Source: Chitinophagaceae bacterium (GTDB lineage Bacteria > Bacteroidota > Bacteroidia > Chitinophagales > Chitinophagaceae). Taken from it: 64,000 bases of DNA. Below are positions 7,135 through 16,240 of the stretch, one piece after another. The notes under the pieces are model-generated. The model was given only the letters and a program-made list of their open reading frames with translations. It was not told the DNA's origin and made no database searches. Both the position numbers and the translations under genes were made by a program. Location of the stretch: positions 1,448,833-1,512,832 of the forward strand of contig JADKKA010000018.1 in the NCBI GenBank assembly GCA_016720745.1, given 5' to 3'. The first letter of the stretch is position 1, and every line of letters starts with the position of its first letter.

Positions 7135-9738
7135 ATGAATTTAGGAAACTTCACCATAAAAGCCGCTGAAGCCTTTCAACAGGCCCAGCAAATCGCCTTC
7201 AATGCCAAGAGCCCGAATATTGAAACGGAACACCTCTTAAAAGCATTGCTGGAACAGCAGGATTCCCCCGTGGATTACTTGCTCAAGAAGAACAATGTTA
7301 CCCTTAACCTGCTGGAGAGCCGGTTGGATGAACTGATCAGCAAACTGCCCACTACCAGTGGAGATCCTGCCCAGCAGATCAGCCGGGAGGCCAATAATGT
7401 GGTTCTGCGCAGCGGGGCGGTGTTGAAACAGTTCAATGATGAATTTGTAACACCCGAACATATCATCCTGGCCCTGGTGCAGGGAAATGATGCCGTGGGT
7501 AAACTGCTCAAAGATGCAGGTCTGACCGAAAAAGGACTGATCACTGCCATCCGCGAACTCCGCAAAGGAGAGACCGTTACTTCCCAAACACAGTCACAGG
7601 AATTCAATGCCCTGAACAAATATGCCAAGAACCTGAATGAAATGGCCCGCCAGGGTAAACTGGATCCGGTAATTGGAAGAGATGAAGAAATCCGCCGGAC
7701 CCTGCATATTCTTTCCCGCCGTACCAAGAACAACCCCATCCTCGTGGGAGAACCCGGTGTGGGTAAAACCGCCATCGCCGAAGGCATTGCCCACCGGATC
7801 GTGAATGGTGATGTACCGGAAAACCTGAAAAGTAAAATCATCTATGCCCTGGATATGGGATTGCTGATTGCTGGTGCCAAGTACAAGGGAGAGTTTGAAG
7901 AAAGATTAAAAGCCGTGGTAAAAGAAGTGAGCGGCAGTGATGGCGAAATCATTTTATTCATTGATGAAATCCATACGCTCGTGGGTGCGGGTGGAGGAGA
8001 AGGTGCGATGGATGCGGCCAATATCCTGAAACCAGCATTGGCCAAGGGAGATCTTCGTGCCGTGGGTGCTACCACATTAAATGAGTACCAGAAATTTTTT
8101 GAAAAAGATAAGGCCCTGGAAAGAAGATTCCAGAAAGTGATGATCAATGAACCCAGTGTGGAAGATGCGATCTCCATCCTGCGGGGTTTGAAAGAGCGTT
8201 ATGAAACCCACCACCATGTCCGCATCAAGGACGAAGCCATTATTGCTTCTGTGGAACTGAGTAATCGTTATATCACGGATCGTTTCCTGCCGGATAAAGC
8301 CATTGACCTGATTGATGAGAGTGCGGCCAAACTGAGACTCGAAATGAATTCGATGCCGGAGGAACTGGATACACTCGAAAGACAGATCCGTCAACTGGAG
8401 ATTGAAAGAGAAGCGATCAAGCGGGAGAATGATGAACCCAAATTAAAAGACCTGAATACAGAAATTGCCAATCTCTCTGTAGAACGCGATACGCTCAAGG
8501 CCAAATGGATGGAAGAAAAAGAAGTAGTGGAGAAAATACAGAATGGCAAGGCGGAAATAGATAACCTGAAGCAACAGGCCGAAAGAGCCGAAAGGGAAGG
8601 CGATTATGGTAAAGTGGCGGAAATCAGGTATGGTAAAATCAAGGAACAGGAAACCCTGATCAGTACCCTCACGAATCAGTTATTGAATTCAACTGAAAAG
8701 CGTTTACTCAAAGAAGAAGTGGATGCGGAAGATATTGCAGAAAGTGTAGCCAAGGCTACGGGTATACCGGTGACTAAAATGCTGCAAAGTGAAAAAGATA
8801 AACTCCTGCACCTTGAAGAGCACTTGCATGAAAGAGTGGTAGGACAGGAAGAAGCCATCACGGCTGTAGCCGATGCCATTCGCAGGAGCCGTGCCGGTTT
8901 ACAGGATCCAAAGAAACCGATTGGCTCCTTCATCTTCCTCGGTACAACCGGGGTGGGTAAAACGGAACTGGCCAAGGCCCTCGCTGCTTATTTATTCGAT
9001 GATGAAGGCATGATGACGCGGATTGACATGAGTGAGTACCAGGAAAAACATACGGTATCCCGACTGGTCGGTGCCCCTCCCGGTTATGTGGGCTATGATG
9101 AAGGCGGTCAGTTAACCGAAGCCGTGAGAAGAAAACCCTATAGTGTGGTGCTGCTCGATGAAATTGAAAAAGCACACCCGGATGTATGGAATGTATTGTT
9201 ACAGGTATTGGATGATGGAAGATTAACCGATAACAAGGGCCGGGTGGTGAATTTTAAGAATACCATCATCATCATGACCAGCAATATTGGTAGTCACCTG
9301 ATCATGGATGCATTTGAAGGCGTGAAAGAAAAAGATATTGAAACCGTAGCGGAAAAAGCAAAAGTGGAAGTGATGAATCTTCTGCGACAAACGATACGTC
9401 CGGAGTTTTTAAACCGGGTAGATGAGATCATCATGTTCCAGCCTTTATTGAGAAAAGAAATCGCCGGCATTGTAAAGATTCAGTTGAATGGATTGGTCAA
9501 GCTGGTGGCCGAGAGCGGTATCAATTTGCAATTCAGTGATTATGCCCTGGAATATCTTTCCGAACAGGGCTTTGATCCGCAGTTTGGAGCACGTCCGCTG
9601 AAGCGTCTGATCCAAAAGGAAATTGTGAACCAGCTCAGCAAACGCATCCTGGCCGGTGATATTGATAAATCCAAACCGGTGCTGGTGGATGTATTTGATA
9701 ATACGGTGGTGTTCCGCAACGAACCTGTCAGCGTTTAA
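7135..9738 (+). CDS. clpB: ATP-dependent disaggregase ClpB
   Basis: 867 residues, the normal ClpB length. Order: Clp N-domain (1-150), AAA+ NBD1 with Walker A GEPGVGKT (205-212) and Walker B LFIDEIH, coiled-coil middle domain (about 400-520, rich in Glu/Lys/Arg), NBD2 with Walker A GTTGVGKT (603-610) and LLDEIEKAH, and a C-terminal D2-small domain containing PQFGARPLKR. It works with DnaK/DnaJ/GrpE to pull proteins out of heat-induced aggregates in the cytoplasm. The middle domain identifies ClpB and not ClpA or ClpC. It is monocistronic, followed by two hairpins, the second a strong terminator. Confidence 0.97.
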   Translation: MNLGNFTIKAAEAFQQAQQIAFNAKSPNIETEHLLKALLEQQDSPVDYLLKKNNVTLNLLESRLDELISKLPTTSGDPAQQISREANNVVLRSGAVLKQFNDEFVTPEHIILALVQGNDAVGKLLKDAGLTEKGLITAIRELRKGETVTSQTQSQEFNALNKYAKNLNEMARQGKLDPVIGRDEEIRRTLHILSRRTKNNPILVGEPGVGKTAIAEGIAHRIVNGDVPENLKSKIIYALDMGLLIAGAKYKGEFEERLKAVVKEVSGSDGEIILFIDEIHTLVGAGGGEGAMDAANILKPALAKGDLRAVGATTLNEYQKFFEKDKALERRFQKVMINEPSVEDAISILRGLKERYETHHHVRIKDEAIIASVELSNRYITDRFLPDKAIDLIDESAAKLRLEMNSMPEELDTLERQIRQLEIEREAIKRENDEPKLKDLNTEIANLSVERDTLKAKWMEEKEVVEKIQNGKAEIDNLKQQAERAEREGDYGKVAEIRYGKIKEQETLISTLTNQLLNSTEKRLLKEEVDAEDIAESVAKATGIPVTKMLQSEKDKLLHLEEHLHERVVGQEEAITAVADAIRRSRAGLQDPKKPIGSFIFLGTTGVGKTELAKALAAYLFDDEGMMTRIDMSEYQEKHTVSRLVGAPPGYVGYDEGGQLTEAVRRKPYSVVLLDEIEKAHPDVWNVLLQVLDDGRLTDNKGRVVNFKNTIIIMTSNIGSHLIMDAFEGVKEKDIETVAEKAKVEVMNLLRQTIRPEFLNRVDEIIMFQPLLRKEIAGIVKIQLNGLVKLVAESGINLQFSDYALEYLSEQGFDPQFGARPLKRLIQKEIVNQLSKRILAGDIDKSKPVLVDVFDNTVVFRNEPVSV

Positions 9739-9783
9739 CGACCCCGTCAGCGGTCAGCGGTCAAAGACCCTGACGGCGGTCGT
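9738..9783. repeat. Long imperfect inverted repeat right after clpB
   Basis: Beginning in the stop codon, ACGACC (9738-9743) and CCGTCAG (9744-9750) pair with CTGACGG (9770-9776) and GGTCGT (9778-9783) with one bulge. The loop itself carries GGTC repeats. It is followed 13 nt later by a separate U-tailed terminator, so this hairpin may protect the clpB mRNA 3' end. Confidence 0.5.
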
Positions 9784-9796
9784 AATAAAATAAATC

Positions 9797-9826
9797 ACCG
9801 CGAAACATCCCGTTTCGCGGTTTTTC
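9797..9826 (+). terminator. Intrinsic terminator of clpB
   Basis: ACCGCGAAAC (9797-9806) and GTTTCGCGGT (9812-9821) form a perfect 10-bp stem with a 5-nt loop, followed by a run of T. The GCGAAAC/GTTTCGC core returns in hairpins at 10863 and 12198. Confidence 0.8.
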
Positions 9827-9901
9827 ATTTTGGCCATTATTAAGATTCCACTTTTCTAATCTGTGTGGAATGATTCAATGATTGATTAAACCGTAAATAA
9901 T

Positions 9902-10798
9902 TTAGTTGATCGGTTTTGTTCTTGGAAAGGGAGCAAAGTCAAATTTTTCATTAATCTTAATAGATGGAAATTTGTGCAAAATGGTATAATAGTCAATCAG
10001 TGTGCTGGGGATATCCAGTTCCCGGTTATCATATAACGCAATCCTGGTGAGGGAATAGTTACTCCAGGGGCATCTGTTGCTTTTGTTCCGTAAAATGGTA
10101 ATATCAGCGATTTCAGACTTATCAATTTTTTCCGTTCCGTATTGAAATGAATCAGCTCCTTTTGATAAAACAATCTCCAGGTTCTTGAATACCTTATAAT
10201 ACCTGATGCTGAGCAGCAGATTGAGCCCACCCATTAAAGGGAAAACGAAAAGAAAGAACAATAAAACGAATAAGCCACTGGTCAACCCTTTTGCCGGGAT
10301 TATTTCAAACAAAAAATATCCTGCTTGCACCAAAAAAACAGGTAAAACGATCCGGGTATACCAGTCTGTATAATAAATAAATTTTTTCTGGTACTTGTAA
10401 AGGAAAGATTTGGTCTGGAAATGAATAACCGGATGTTGAAAAATGGTATTCTCTTTTTTGAAACCCGGTCCGATCGTATTTGTTTTAAAAAAGTGATTGA
10501 TGTATTCGTATGCCTCCTGTAGCCGGGGAATAATTTTTTTAAACAGGGATTTATTGTCGTAGTAATAAAGCACAAATTTCCCGTTATAACTCAGCGCAAG
10601 TTTAAGATAGTTCCCGGCTATATTTTCAAGGGTGATGGAAGCAGTCGTTACATCAATGGTTACGTTTTTTCTGTTTTCTTCCCAGGGAAACTGTTCCGCG
10701 AGTTGAATGACTTCTGCAGCAGACATTTTCCCGATAATCGTGAACTCACCCGGTTCGTTGATTGACAATTGTGTTTTACATAACAACTTAGAATCCAT
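9902..10798 (-). CDS. Unrecognised membrane protein with a C-terminal PH-like half
   Basis: The ATG at 10798 gives 298 residues; the longer frame (to 10891) would run through a hairpin and is disfavoured. The N-terminal about 150 residues are soluble and mixed alpha/beta. Two adjacent hydrophobic helices follow (around IVLPVFLVQAGYFLF and GLFVLLFFLFVFPLM), then a beta-rich domain with GTEKIDKSEIADITI, resembling the PH-like domain that often follows two TM helices in bacterial membrane proteins. No family is certain. It is flanked by clpB and a plus-strand aldolase gene and is probably monocistronic. Confidence 0.6.
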   Translation of the reverse strand: MDSKLLCKTQLSINEPGEFTIIGKMSAAEVIQLAEQFPWEENRKNVTIDVTTASITLENIAGNYLKLALSYNGKFVLYYYDNKSLFKKIIPRLQEAYEYINHFFKTNTIGPGFKKENTIFQHPVIHFQTKSFLYKYQKKFIYYTDWYTRIVLPVFLVQAGYFLFEIIPAKGLTSGLFVLLFFLFVFPLMGGLNLLLSIRYYKVFKNLEIVLSKGADSFQYGTEKIDKSEIADITILRNKSNRCPWSNYSLTRIALYDNRELDIPSTLIDYYTILHKFPSIKINEKFDFAPFPRTKPIN

Positions 10799-10862
10799 TA
10801 TTAAATTTAGTGGTTTTACCCCTTCAGTGAAACTTCCGCCTTTGCAGTTTGGCACTTGCTCT

Positions 10863-10888
10863 GCGAAACTGAAAGTTTCGCGGTTTTT
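10863..10888. repeat. GCGAAACT hairpin with T tail
   Basis: GCGAAACT (10863-10870) and AGTTTCGC (10874-10881) form a perfect stem with a GAA loop and then GGTTTTT. The right half plus tail matches the clpB terminator over GTTTCGCGGTTTTTCATTTT. No plus-strand gene ends just before it, so it is either a displaced terminator copy or part of the 5' leader region of the minus-strand gene. Confidence 0.5.
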
Positions 10889-10965
10889 CATTTTCAGCCA
10901 GCCTGTCTTTTTAAATATTCCTTATATTTTTTATCCCTAATTTAGTTTCAACAAAACCCCCGCCC

Positions 10966-12138
10966 ATGCCTGCAATCGACCGTCGTCAATTCCTGCAAAG
11001 ATCAGGAGCCGTTCTTTTACCGGCCATCTTACCGGTAGCCGCTATGGCCGGACAGTCAACGAAACAAGAATTACCGGCTGATGAACCTCCCGTTAATTTT
11101 TTTGGTGACGGAGCGGATTTTAATCCGGCCCAGTATATCGAGACTCTGCAAAAAGCGAATGCGAAGGAACCGATCCGGAGGGATTTTTACGGACAGGGTG
11201 GGGCGGTGGCTGCATTGGAAAAGAAAATGGCGGAGATCACCGGTAAGGAAAAAGCCATCTATATGCCTACGGGTACCCTGGCCAATCAACTGGCGATTGC
11301 AGAACTGAGTGGCGCCAATACCAAGGTATTTGTACAGGATATGAGTCATGTGTACCGCGATGAAGCCGATGCGGCACAATCCGTATTCGGGAAAAGACTG
11401 ATGCCGTTGGGGATGGGTCAGACTTATTTCACTGCCGCTGAACTAAAAGATGCCATTGATGGATTGAAGAGCAAGGAAGTATTTGCCAGTGGAATTGGTG
11501 CCGTGAGTATTGAAAACCCGGTACGCAGAACGGATGGCAGGATGGTGCCCATTGATGAAATCAGTAAAATCAGTGCCTATTGCCGGGAAAATAAAATTCC
11601 CCTGCACATGGATGGAGCCAGGATATTTATGACAGCGGCCTGGTCTGGTGTTTCAGTGAAAGAATATGCATCCTACTTTGATACTGTTTATATTTCGCTC
11701 TATAAATATTTCGGCACGGCTGGTGGTGCGGTACTCTGTGGTAACAGCAGTCTGATTGATAAAATGCCGCACCTGATCAAGATTCACGGGGGCACAGTCT
11801 TTGGAAACTGGGTAAATGCCGCCATGGCGCTTCACCGGATGGAGGGTTTTGAAGGCCGGATGAAAGAATCCATACAAAAGGCCAATATTGTATTTGAAGG
11901 ACTGAATAAAATAAAGGGATTAAAAGTTACGACCTTGGATGGAGGTACGAATATTTATGCATTTGAAATCGGTTCAGGCATCAATGCCGGCACATTGCAA
12001 CAAAAGCTGAATAAGGATTTTGGTATTAGGATTCCACCGGCTGATAAAAATGGGAAGACCACTTTAACGGTTAATGAAACCATTTTATACCGCGAGCCGG
12101 CCTATATCATTAAGGCTTTTGAAAGCTGTGTAAGCTAA
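10966..12138 (+). CDS. Exported threonine aldolase/beta-eliminating lyase family PLP enzyme
   Basis: 390 residues. The N-terminus, DRRQFLQRSGAVLLPAILP, is a twin-arginine (Tat) signal, so the enzyme is probably exported folded with its cofactor. The rest is fold-type I PLP enzyme: FYGQGGAVAALE near the substrate entry, PTGTLANQLA, HMDGARIF (Asp/Arg of the cofactor site) and SLYKYFGT with the likely Schiff-base Lys247. The family cleaves beta-hydroxy amino acids such as L-allo-threonine into glycine and an aldehyde. Cytoplasmic members lack the Tat leader, so an extracytoplasmic substrate is implied. It stands alone; a hairpin at 12198 follows. Confidence 0.8.
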   Translation: MPAIDRRQFLQRSGAVLLPAILPVAAMAGQSTKQELPADEPPVNFFGDGADFNPAQYIETLQKANAKEPIRRDFYGQGGAVAALEKKMAEITGKEKAIYMPTGTLANQLAIAELSGANTKVFVQDMSHVYRDEADAAQSVFGKRLMPLGMGQTYFTAAELKDAIDGLKSKEVFASGIGAVSIENPVRRTDGRMVPIDEISKISAYCRENKIPLHMDGARIFMTAAWSGVSVKEYASYFDTVYISLYKYFGTAGGAVLCGNSSLIDKMPHLIKIHGGTVFGNWVNAAMALHRMEGFEGRMKESIQKANIVFEGLNKIKGLKVTTLDGGTNIYAFEIGSGINAGTLQQKLNKDFGIRIPPADKNGKTTLTVNETILYREPAYIIKAFESCVS

Positions 12139-12197
12139 GCAGCCCTCCGTTGTCATACTGCTTGCCTGCCGAAGTAAAACGAAGGCAGGAGCCCGCT

Positions 12198-12220
12198 ATG
12201 CGAAACTTTTAGTTTCGCAT
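12198..12220. repeat. Perfect ATGCGAAACT hairpin
   Basis: ATGCGAAACT (12198-12207) and AGTTTCGCAT (12211-12220) are a perfect 10-bp inverted repeat with a 3-nt loop, the third GCGAAAC-type hairpin within 2.5 kb. It follows the aldolase gene but lacks a clear U tract. Just upstream, GCCTGCCGAAGTAAAACGAA (12165-12184) belongs to a common GCCGAAG-type intergenic repeat. Confidence 0.5.
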
Positions 12221-12246
12221 TACTATGCTATCGCCTTTGGCGATTT

Positions 12247-12603
12247 TCACAAACTCCCTTTCACCGCAACGGGTGCAGATGCCATTACCGTCCGGATATA
12301 TTCCTCATACTCTTTTGTAAACTGTGGATTTCCCTTGGAAGAAGTAAACAGTGATTCCAGGTGATCGGTGGTAAATGCATTATCGGTCATCTTCCCTGAC
12401 AACCAGGGATTGGCATCCGACCATTCCATCTTCAGTGAATGGTATTTCAGGAAGGCGATCACGATCTGGTCAGTAAAAGGGCCCGGGTGGCCGGCTACTT
12501 CATTCGCCAGTATTTGCAGTTCAAGATTCACTTTGGGAAACTGATCCGCATAGAATCGGTCGTTGTCCCGGATATTGTATTTGTTATACTTGTTGATGTC
12601 CAT
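12247..12603 (-). CDS. Unrecognised 118-residue protein
   Basis: The ATG at 12603 (MDINKYNKYNIRDNDRFYAD) is preferred over a longer frame whose first 20 residues cross an intergenic-looking stretch. The protein is soluble, aromatic and charged, predicted mostly helical, with no signal peptide or TM segment. No domain is recognised. It precedes, on the same strand after an 85-nt gap, no other gene; the fasciclin gene lies upstream of it and the two could be co-transcribed. Confidence 0.55.
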   Translation of the reverse strand: MDINKYNKYNIRDNDRFYADQFPKVNLELQILANEVAGHPGPFTDQIVIAFLKYHSLKMEWSDANPWLSGKMTDNAFTTDHLESLFTSSKGNPQFTKEYEEYIRTVMASAPVAVKGSL

Positions 12604-12688
12604 GCTGATGATTTTATAGTTCAAAAATAAAAACCACCTGGCCAATGGCCGGATGGTTTCCAAAGGTTGATTCGTTTGCAGGTAGCAT

Positions 12689-13099
12689 TTAATTCACCGT
12701 CAATACAGCATCCAGCGAATGCACCACGCCATTCGAAGCGTCATTGTCACGGCCCTGGATCCTCGCTCCGTTGATGGTCACGGTTCCGTTACTCACTTTT
12801 ACATCCAGTTCCTTTCCACTGATGGTTTTCAGTTTTTGTCCGTCGGTAAAATCCTTGAAATTATTTTTTCCTTCCACCACGTGCTGCTGCAGGATACCGG
12901 TGAGTTTAATTTTATTCTCCGGTTTTAATAAATCAGCCAGCTGCCCCTGGGCCAGTTTGCCAAATGCCATTTCAGAAGGCGCAAACACCGTATAAGGACC
13001 TGTTTTGCTCAGTTCATTTTCCAATCCAGCCGCTTTTACACCGCGTAACATGGTGGACAGATTTTTGTCGGCCACCACAACATCTACAATAGTTGACAT
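12689..13099 (-). CDS. Fasciclin (FAS1) domain protein
   Basis: 136 residues from the ATG at 13099 form one FAS1 domain: MSTIVDVVVADKNLSTM, the H1 block GPYTVFAPSEMAFGKL, the central TGILQQHVVEGK and the H2 block NGVVHSLDAVLTVN. FAS1 domains mediate adhesion or ligand binding at cell surfaces. No signal peptide is seen from this start, and the 12 extra upstream residues do not make one, so localisation is uncertain. Length matches a stand-alone FAS1 module. A 229-nt gap separates it from the divergent small gene at 13354. Confidence 0.85.
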   Translation of the reverse strand: MSTIVDVVVADKNLSTMLRGVKAAGLENELSKTGPYTVFAPSEMAFGKLAQGQLADLLKPENKIKLTGILQQHVVEGKNNFKDFTDGQKLKTISGKELDVKVSNGTVTINGARIQGRDNDASNGVVHSLDAVLTVN

Positions 13100-13353
13100 A
13101 TTCAGCAATTTATTTGCAGGCAGTATAGCCTGCATTATCTGTAAAGTAGACTATTAAAAAGGATAAAGCTGTTTTATTCCGTCATTTACTGTCTTATTAT
13201 TGTCATTGTGCAAAAGTATACAGGGAAAAGGGCTGTTTACGCTTGTTATAAGTGTATCTTGCAGCCGTTGCAAATTGGCAGCCGGGATATCATTCCCCTC
13301 TATTTTTTTTAACAGGTTGCCCAGCCATTTTTTTTCATCTAAACAAGTGTATC

Positions 13354-13554
13354 ATGCAAGCAATATTTGCAGATAAAGCCTCTATTATATATTCAACTGA
13401 GCCGGAAGTACAACTGACAGCGGACAGCATTATTGAAACAACAGAACAGGTAACGGCTCTTTCGCTCAAAAAGCAAACCAGCTTTGGTATCAATGATCTC
13501 TGGAAAATCCGCCAGGGAAGACCTTATGCCAATGGTTATCTGCGGCGCAGCTGA
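13354..13554 (+). CDS. Small unrecognised 66-residue protein
   Basis: The ATG at 13354 gives 66 residues. The C-terminal part, FGINDLWKIRQGRPYANGYL, resembles the conserved end (DLWxIxRxRR-like) of small orphan proteins common in Chitinophagaceae, by memory only. No TM segment, signal or known domain. It stands alone after a 254-nt gap, and the 206 nt that follow up to the serine hydrolase hold nothing I can name. Confidence 0.4.
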   Translation: MQAIFADKASIIYSTEPEVQLTADSIIETTEQVTALSLKKQTSFGINDLWKIRQGRPYANGYLRRS

Positions 13555-13760
13555 TCGCCATCTCCTTTTCATTCTTTCTTTTTTGTATCACGGGAAAATG
13601 TAGTAAACTCGTGTAAGGAATTTTTATGCCTGTCCATGATGCTGGTAACCAGAAATGAGAACTGAAAGGAATTGGATTGTTGCAGGATAGTGAGTTACAT
13701 CAATACCAGCCTGACCTGATTGTAAAATATTTTTTCATATCACGCTGATAGATCCTGATC

Positions 13761-15203
13761 ATGAAGTATAAACATGTTATACTATCCTTTTTATTGTTTT
13801 CCCGTTTGCTGATCCATGCGCAATCCAGGGAAGCAGAGTTCAGTCAGCTCATGAAAACCTATCATGACTACAATATGTTTGACGGGGCTGTACTCGTAGC
13901 GGAGCAGGGAAAAATAATCTACCAGGGTGCATTTGGCATGGCCAATCACGAATGGAATATTCCCAATCAGGTGGATACGAAATTCATGATCGGCTCTGTA
14001 TCCAAACCGCTTACGGCCATGCTGGTATTAACCTATGTACAAAAGGGGTTGATCAATCTTGATAAAACACTCGGCGATTACCTGCCTGAATTCCGCAACC
14101 GGCCGGCGGGTATTGTTACGATCCGGCAATTATTGTCCCATACTTCCGGTATGCCCAATTATGATATCATGAAAAATTTCTTTCCGGTAATGAGCCGTCG
14201 CTCTTTTACCCGGGAAGAGTATATTAAAATCTATCGTGATTCGGCACTGGCTTTTACACCGGGCAGCCGTTATTATTACAGCAGCTGGGGATATTTTACA
14301 TTAGGTTATCTCGTGGAGAAAATAAGTGGCAAGTCCTATGCCCAGGCCATGAAGGAAGAAATATTTGACCGGATCGGCATGACGCATTCGGGGTCTTATC
14401 TTCATACACAGGTGGTGCCACAACGGGCAACCGGCTATGATTATGTATTGGGTACTTACCAATCAGCTGATTTCCGGGATCAGTCCAATACCATGGGTAC
14501 GGGTGATATCTACTCCACCGTGGAAGACCTTTTCAAATTTCACCTGGCGATTACTGACAACAGGCTGATCAGTAAAGAACTGACCAGTGAAATGCTACAA
14601 CCGGGTATTGCGCCGGCGAACTATGGATTTGGCTGGTTCAATAAAACCTTTAAGTATACGGACCGGGACAGTGTGTTTACGAATTTCCATTTAGGCATGA
14701 CCGAAGGATTTATGTCTTTTTTCCGGAGGATACCTTCCACCAATAGCATGGTATTGATTCTTTGCAATAGTTCACCAACTGATTTCTTTGGCATTGCAAA
14801 TAACCTGGCTAAAATACTGTACCATCAACCGGTAGCTATCAAACAACCCATTCATAAAAAAATGGAAACCCTGATTGCGGAGAAAGGAGTTGTAGCAGCA
14901 GTAAAGGAGTATCAGGTGCTGAAAGCAGATACCGGACATTATTATGCAGACAGAATTTCATTGTGCTTCCTGGCGGAACAATTATTAACCATGAAGCGGG
15001 TGGAAGATGCCAGGCTAATGGCAGAAAATAATATAGCGGAATTCCCATCCTTTGATATGGCCAATTGTATCCTGGGAAATGTGTACCTGCAGCTGGGAAA
15101 AAAGGAGGAAGCGGCGCTGTATTACCGGAAGACGCTTAAAATTTCTCCCTTCTATGAGGAAGCCCGAAGCCGGCTGAAGGAAATGGGATTGGCTGAGCAA
15201 TAG
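13761..15203 (+). CDS. Secreted serine hydrolase with C-terminal TPR-like repeats
   Basis: 480 residues with a signal peptide (MKYKHVILSFLLFSRLLIHAQ). The beta-lactamase/D-Ala-D-Ala-peptidase fold covers about 25-370: SVSK (79-82) is the SxxK nucleophile motif and YSSWGY (173-178) the YxN-type motif with Ser replacing Asn. HTSGMPNY is the usual family block. Residues about 375-480 contain helical repeats ending in a TPR-like unit (ILGNVYLQLGKKEEAALYYR). Such proteins act in the periplasm as esterases or peptidases; the substrate is unknown. It is the second member of the family in the window but not a close copy of the one at 5956. Confidence 0.8.
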   Translation: MKYKHVILSFLLFSRLLIHAQSREAEFSQLMKTYHDYNMFDGAVLVAEQGKIIYQGAFGMANHEWNIPNQVDTKFMIGSVSKPLTAMLVLTYVQKGLINLDKTLGDYLPEFRNRPAGIVTIRQLLSHTSGMPNYDIMKNFFPVMSRRSFTREEYIKIYRDSALAFTPGSRYYYSSWGYFTLGYLVEKISGKSYAQAMKEEIFDRIGMTHSGSYLHTQVVPQRATGYDYVLGTYQSADFRDQSNTMGTGDIYSTVEDLFKFHLAITDNRLISKELTSEMLQPGIAPANYGFGWFNKTFKYTDRDSVFTNFHLGMTEGFMSFFRRIPSTNSMVLILCNSSPTDFFGIANNLAKILYHQPVAIKQPIHKKMETLIAEKGVVAAVKEYQVLKADTGHYYADRISLCFLAEQLLTMKRVEDARLMAENNIAEFPSFDMANCILGNVYLQLGKKEEAALYYRKTLKISPFYEEARSRLKEMGLAEQ

Positions 15204-15348
15204 TATGATGTTCAGGAACTTCTCCAGATTTGCATGAAAGGATTCTTTTCTGCTGCTGCCTGGCAGTGGGCTTTTCGTGTATAAACAGGAATACCTGCCG
15301 TTTCGATTTCAAAAAAAATATTTAGATTAGAAGTCTAAAACCACTACT

Positions 15349-16182
15349 ATGGCATTTATGGACCGTGTTTCCAATGGCTGGACACTTTTCAAAGGCAGTT
15401 TTAAAGTATTAAAAGAAAATAAACAGCTGATTGTTTTCCCGCTTTTTTCCGGATTGTCTATCATCCTGATCATCGGCAGTCTTTTCATATTTGGATTTCC
15501 CAAGGGTGTTGAGGAGACTGACGGAGATCTGGAGTCCTACCTCGGAGGGACCAGTATTTTCCTGCTCTTTGGTTTTTATGTGATCAACTATTTCATTGTT
15601 TACTTTTTTAATGTGGCACTCATTCACTGTACCCGTTTATATTTCCATGGTGAGGAAGTATCAGTAAGGGCCGGATTGCAGTTTGCCTTTTCCCGGATCG
15701 GGGCGATTTTTTCCTGGTCGCTGGTGGCAGCTACGGTCGGACTCATTCTCAAAGCCATTCAGGAAAATTCTGAGTGGGTGGGTAAAATCATCACGGGTAT
15801 CATCGGTGTGGTATGGAATATCGCAACCTTTTTTGTGGTACCGGTACTGGCTTATGAAAATACAGGACCATTCGAAGCCATTAAACGTTCTTCTAAAATC
15901 ATGAAAGAAAACTGGGGGGAAAGTCTGGCGGCTACTTTCAGCTTTGCACTTTTCCAGTTTCTTGCGATTATTATCGTTGGCATACCGCTTTATTTAATTG
16001 GTGCTGCTTTTGATCCGATAACAGGAATCATTCTGGCAGTCACCGGTGGGTTCATCATCTTCTCCATCTTCAGCGCTGCAGAAAATATTTTTATCAGCGC
16101 AGTGTATCATAATATTAAAGGAGATCCTGTAAAGCATATCAATCAGGAAATGGTGAAGAATTTGTTTGAGTCTAAAAAATAA
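15349..16182 (+). CDS. DUF6159-type multi-pass membrane protein
   Basis: 277 residues beginning MAFMDRVSNGWTLFKGSF, a start typical of the DUF6159 family, followed by about six hydrophobic segments (30-48, 70-95, 120-145, 150-175, 205-225 and 230-255) with the cytoplasmic patch FEAIKRSSKIMKENWGES between the fourth and fifth. The inner-membrane location is clear; no function is established for the family. It has its own terminator at 16203. Confidence 0.7.
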   Translation: MAFMDRVSNGWTLFKGSFKVLKENKQLIVFPLFSGLSIILIIGSLFIFGFPKGVEETDGDLESYLGGTSIFLLFGFYVINYFIVYFFNVALIHCTRLYFHGEEVSVRAGLQFAFSRIGAIFSWSLVAATVGLILKAIQENSEWVGKIITGIIGVVWNIATFFVVPVLAYENTGPFEAIKRSSKIMKENWGESLAATFSFALFQFLAIIIVGIPLYLIGAAFDPITGIILAVTGGFIIFSIFSAAENIFISAVYHNIKGDPVKHINQEMVKNLFESKK

Positions 16183-16202
16183 GAGAACGATATACCTGCT
16201 TG

Positions 16203-16240
16203 ATACCTGGTAGTTGTAGGAACTGCCAGGTATTTTTTTT
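16203..16240 (+). terminator. Intrinsic terminator of the DUF6159 gene
   Basis: ATACCTGG (16203-16210) plus AGTT pair with AACT plus CCAGGTAT (16226-16233) around a short loop, followed by eight T. Confidence 0.8.
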
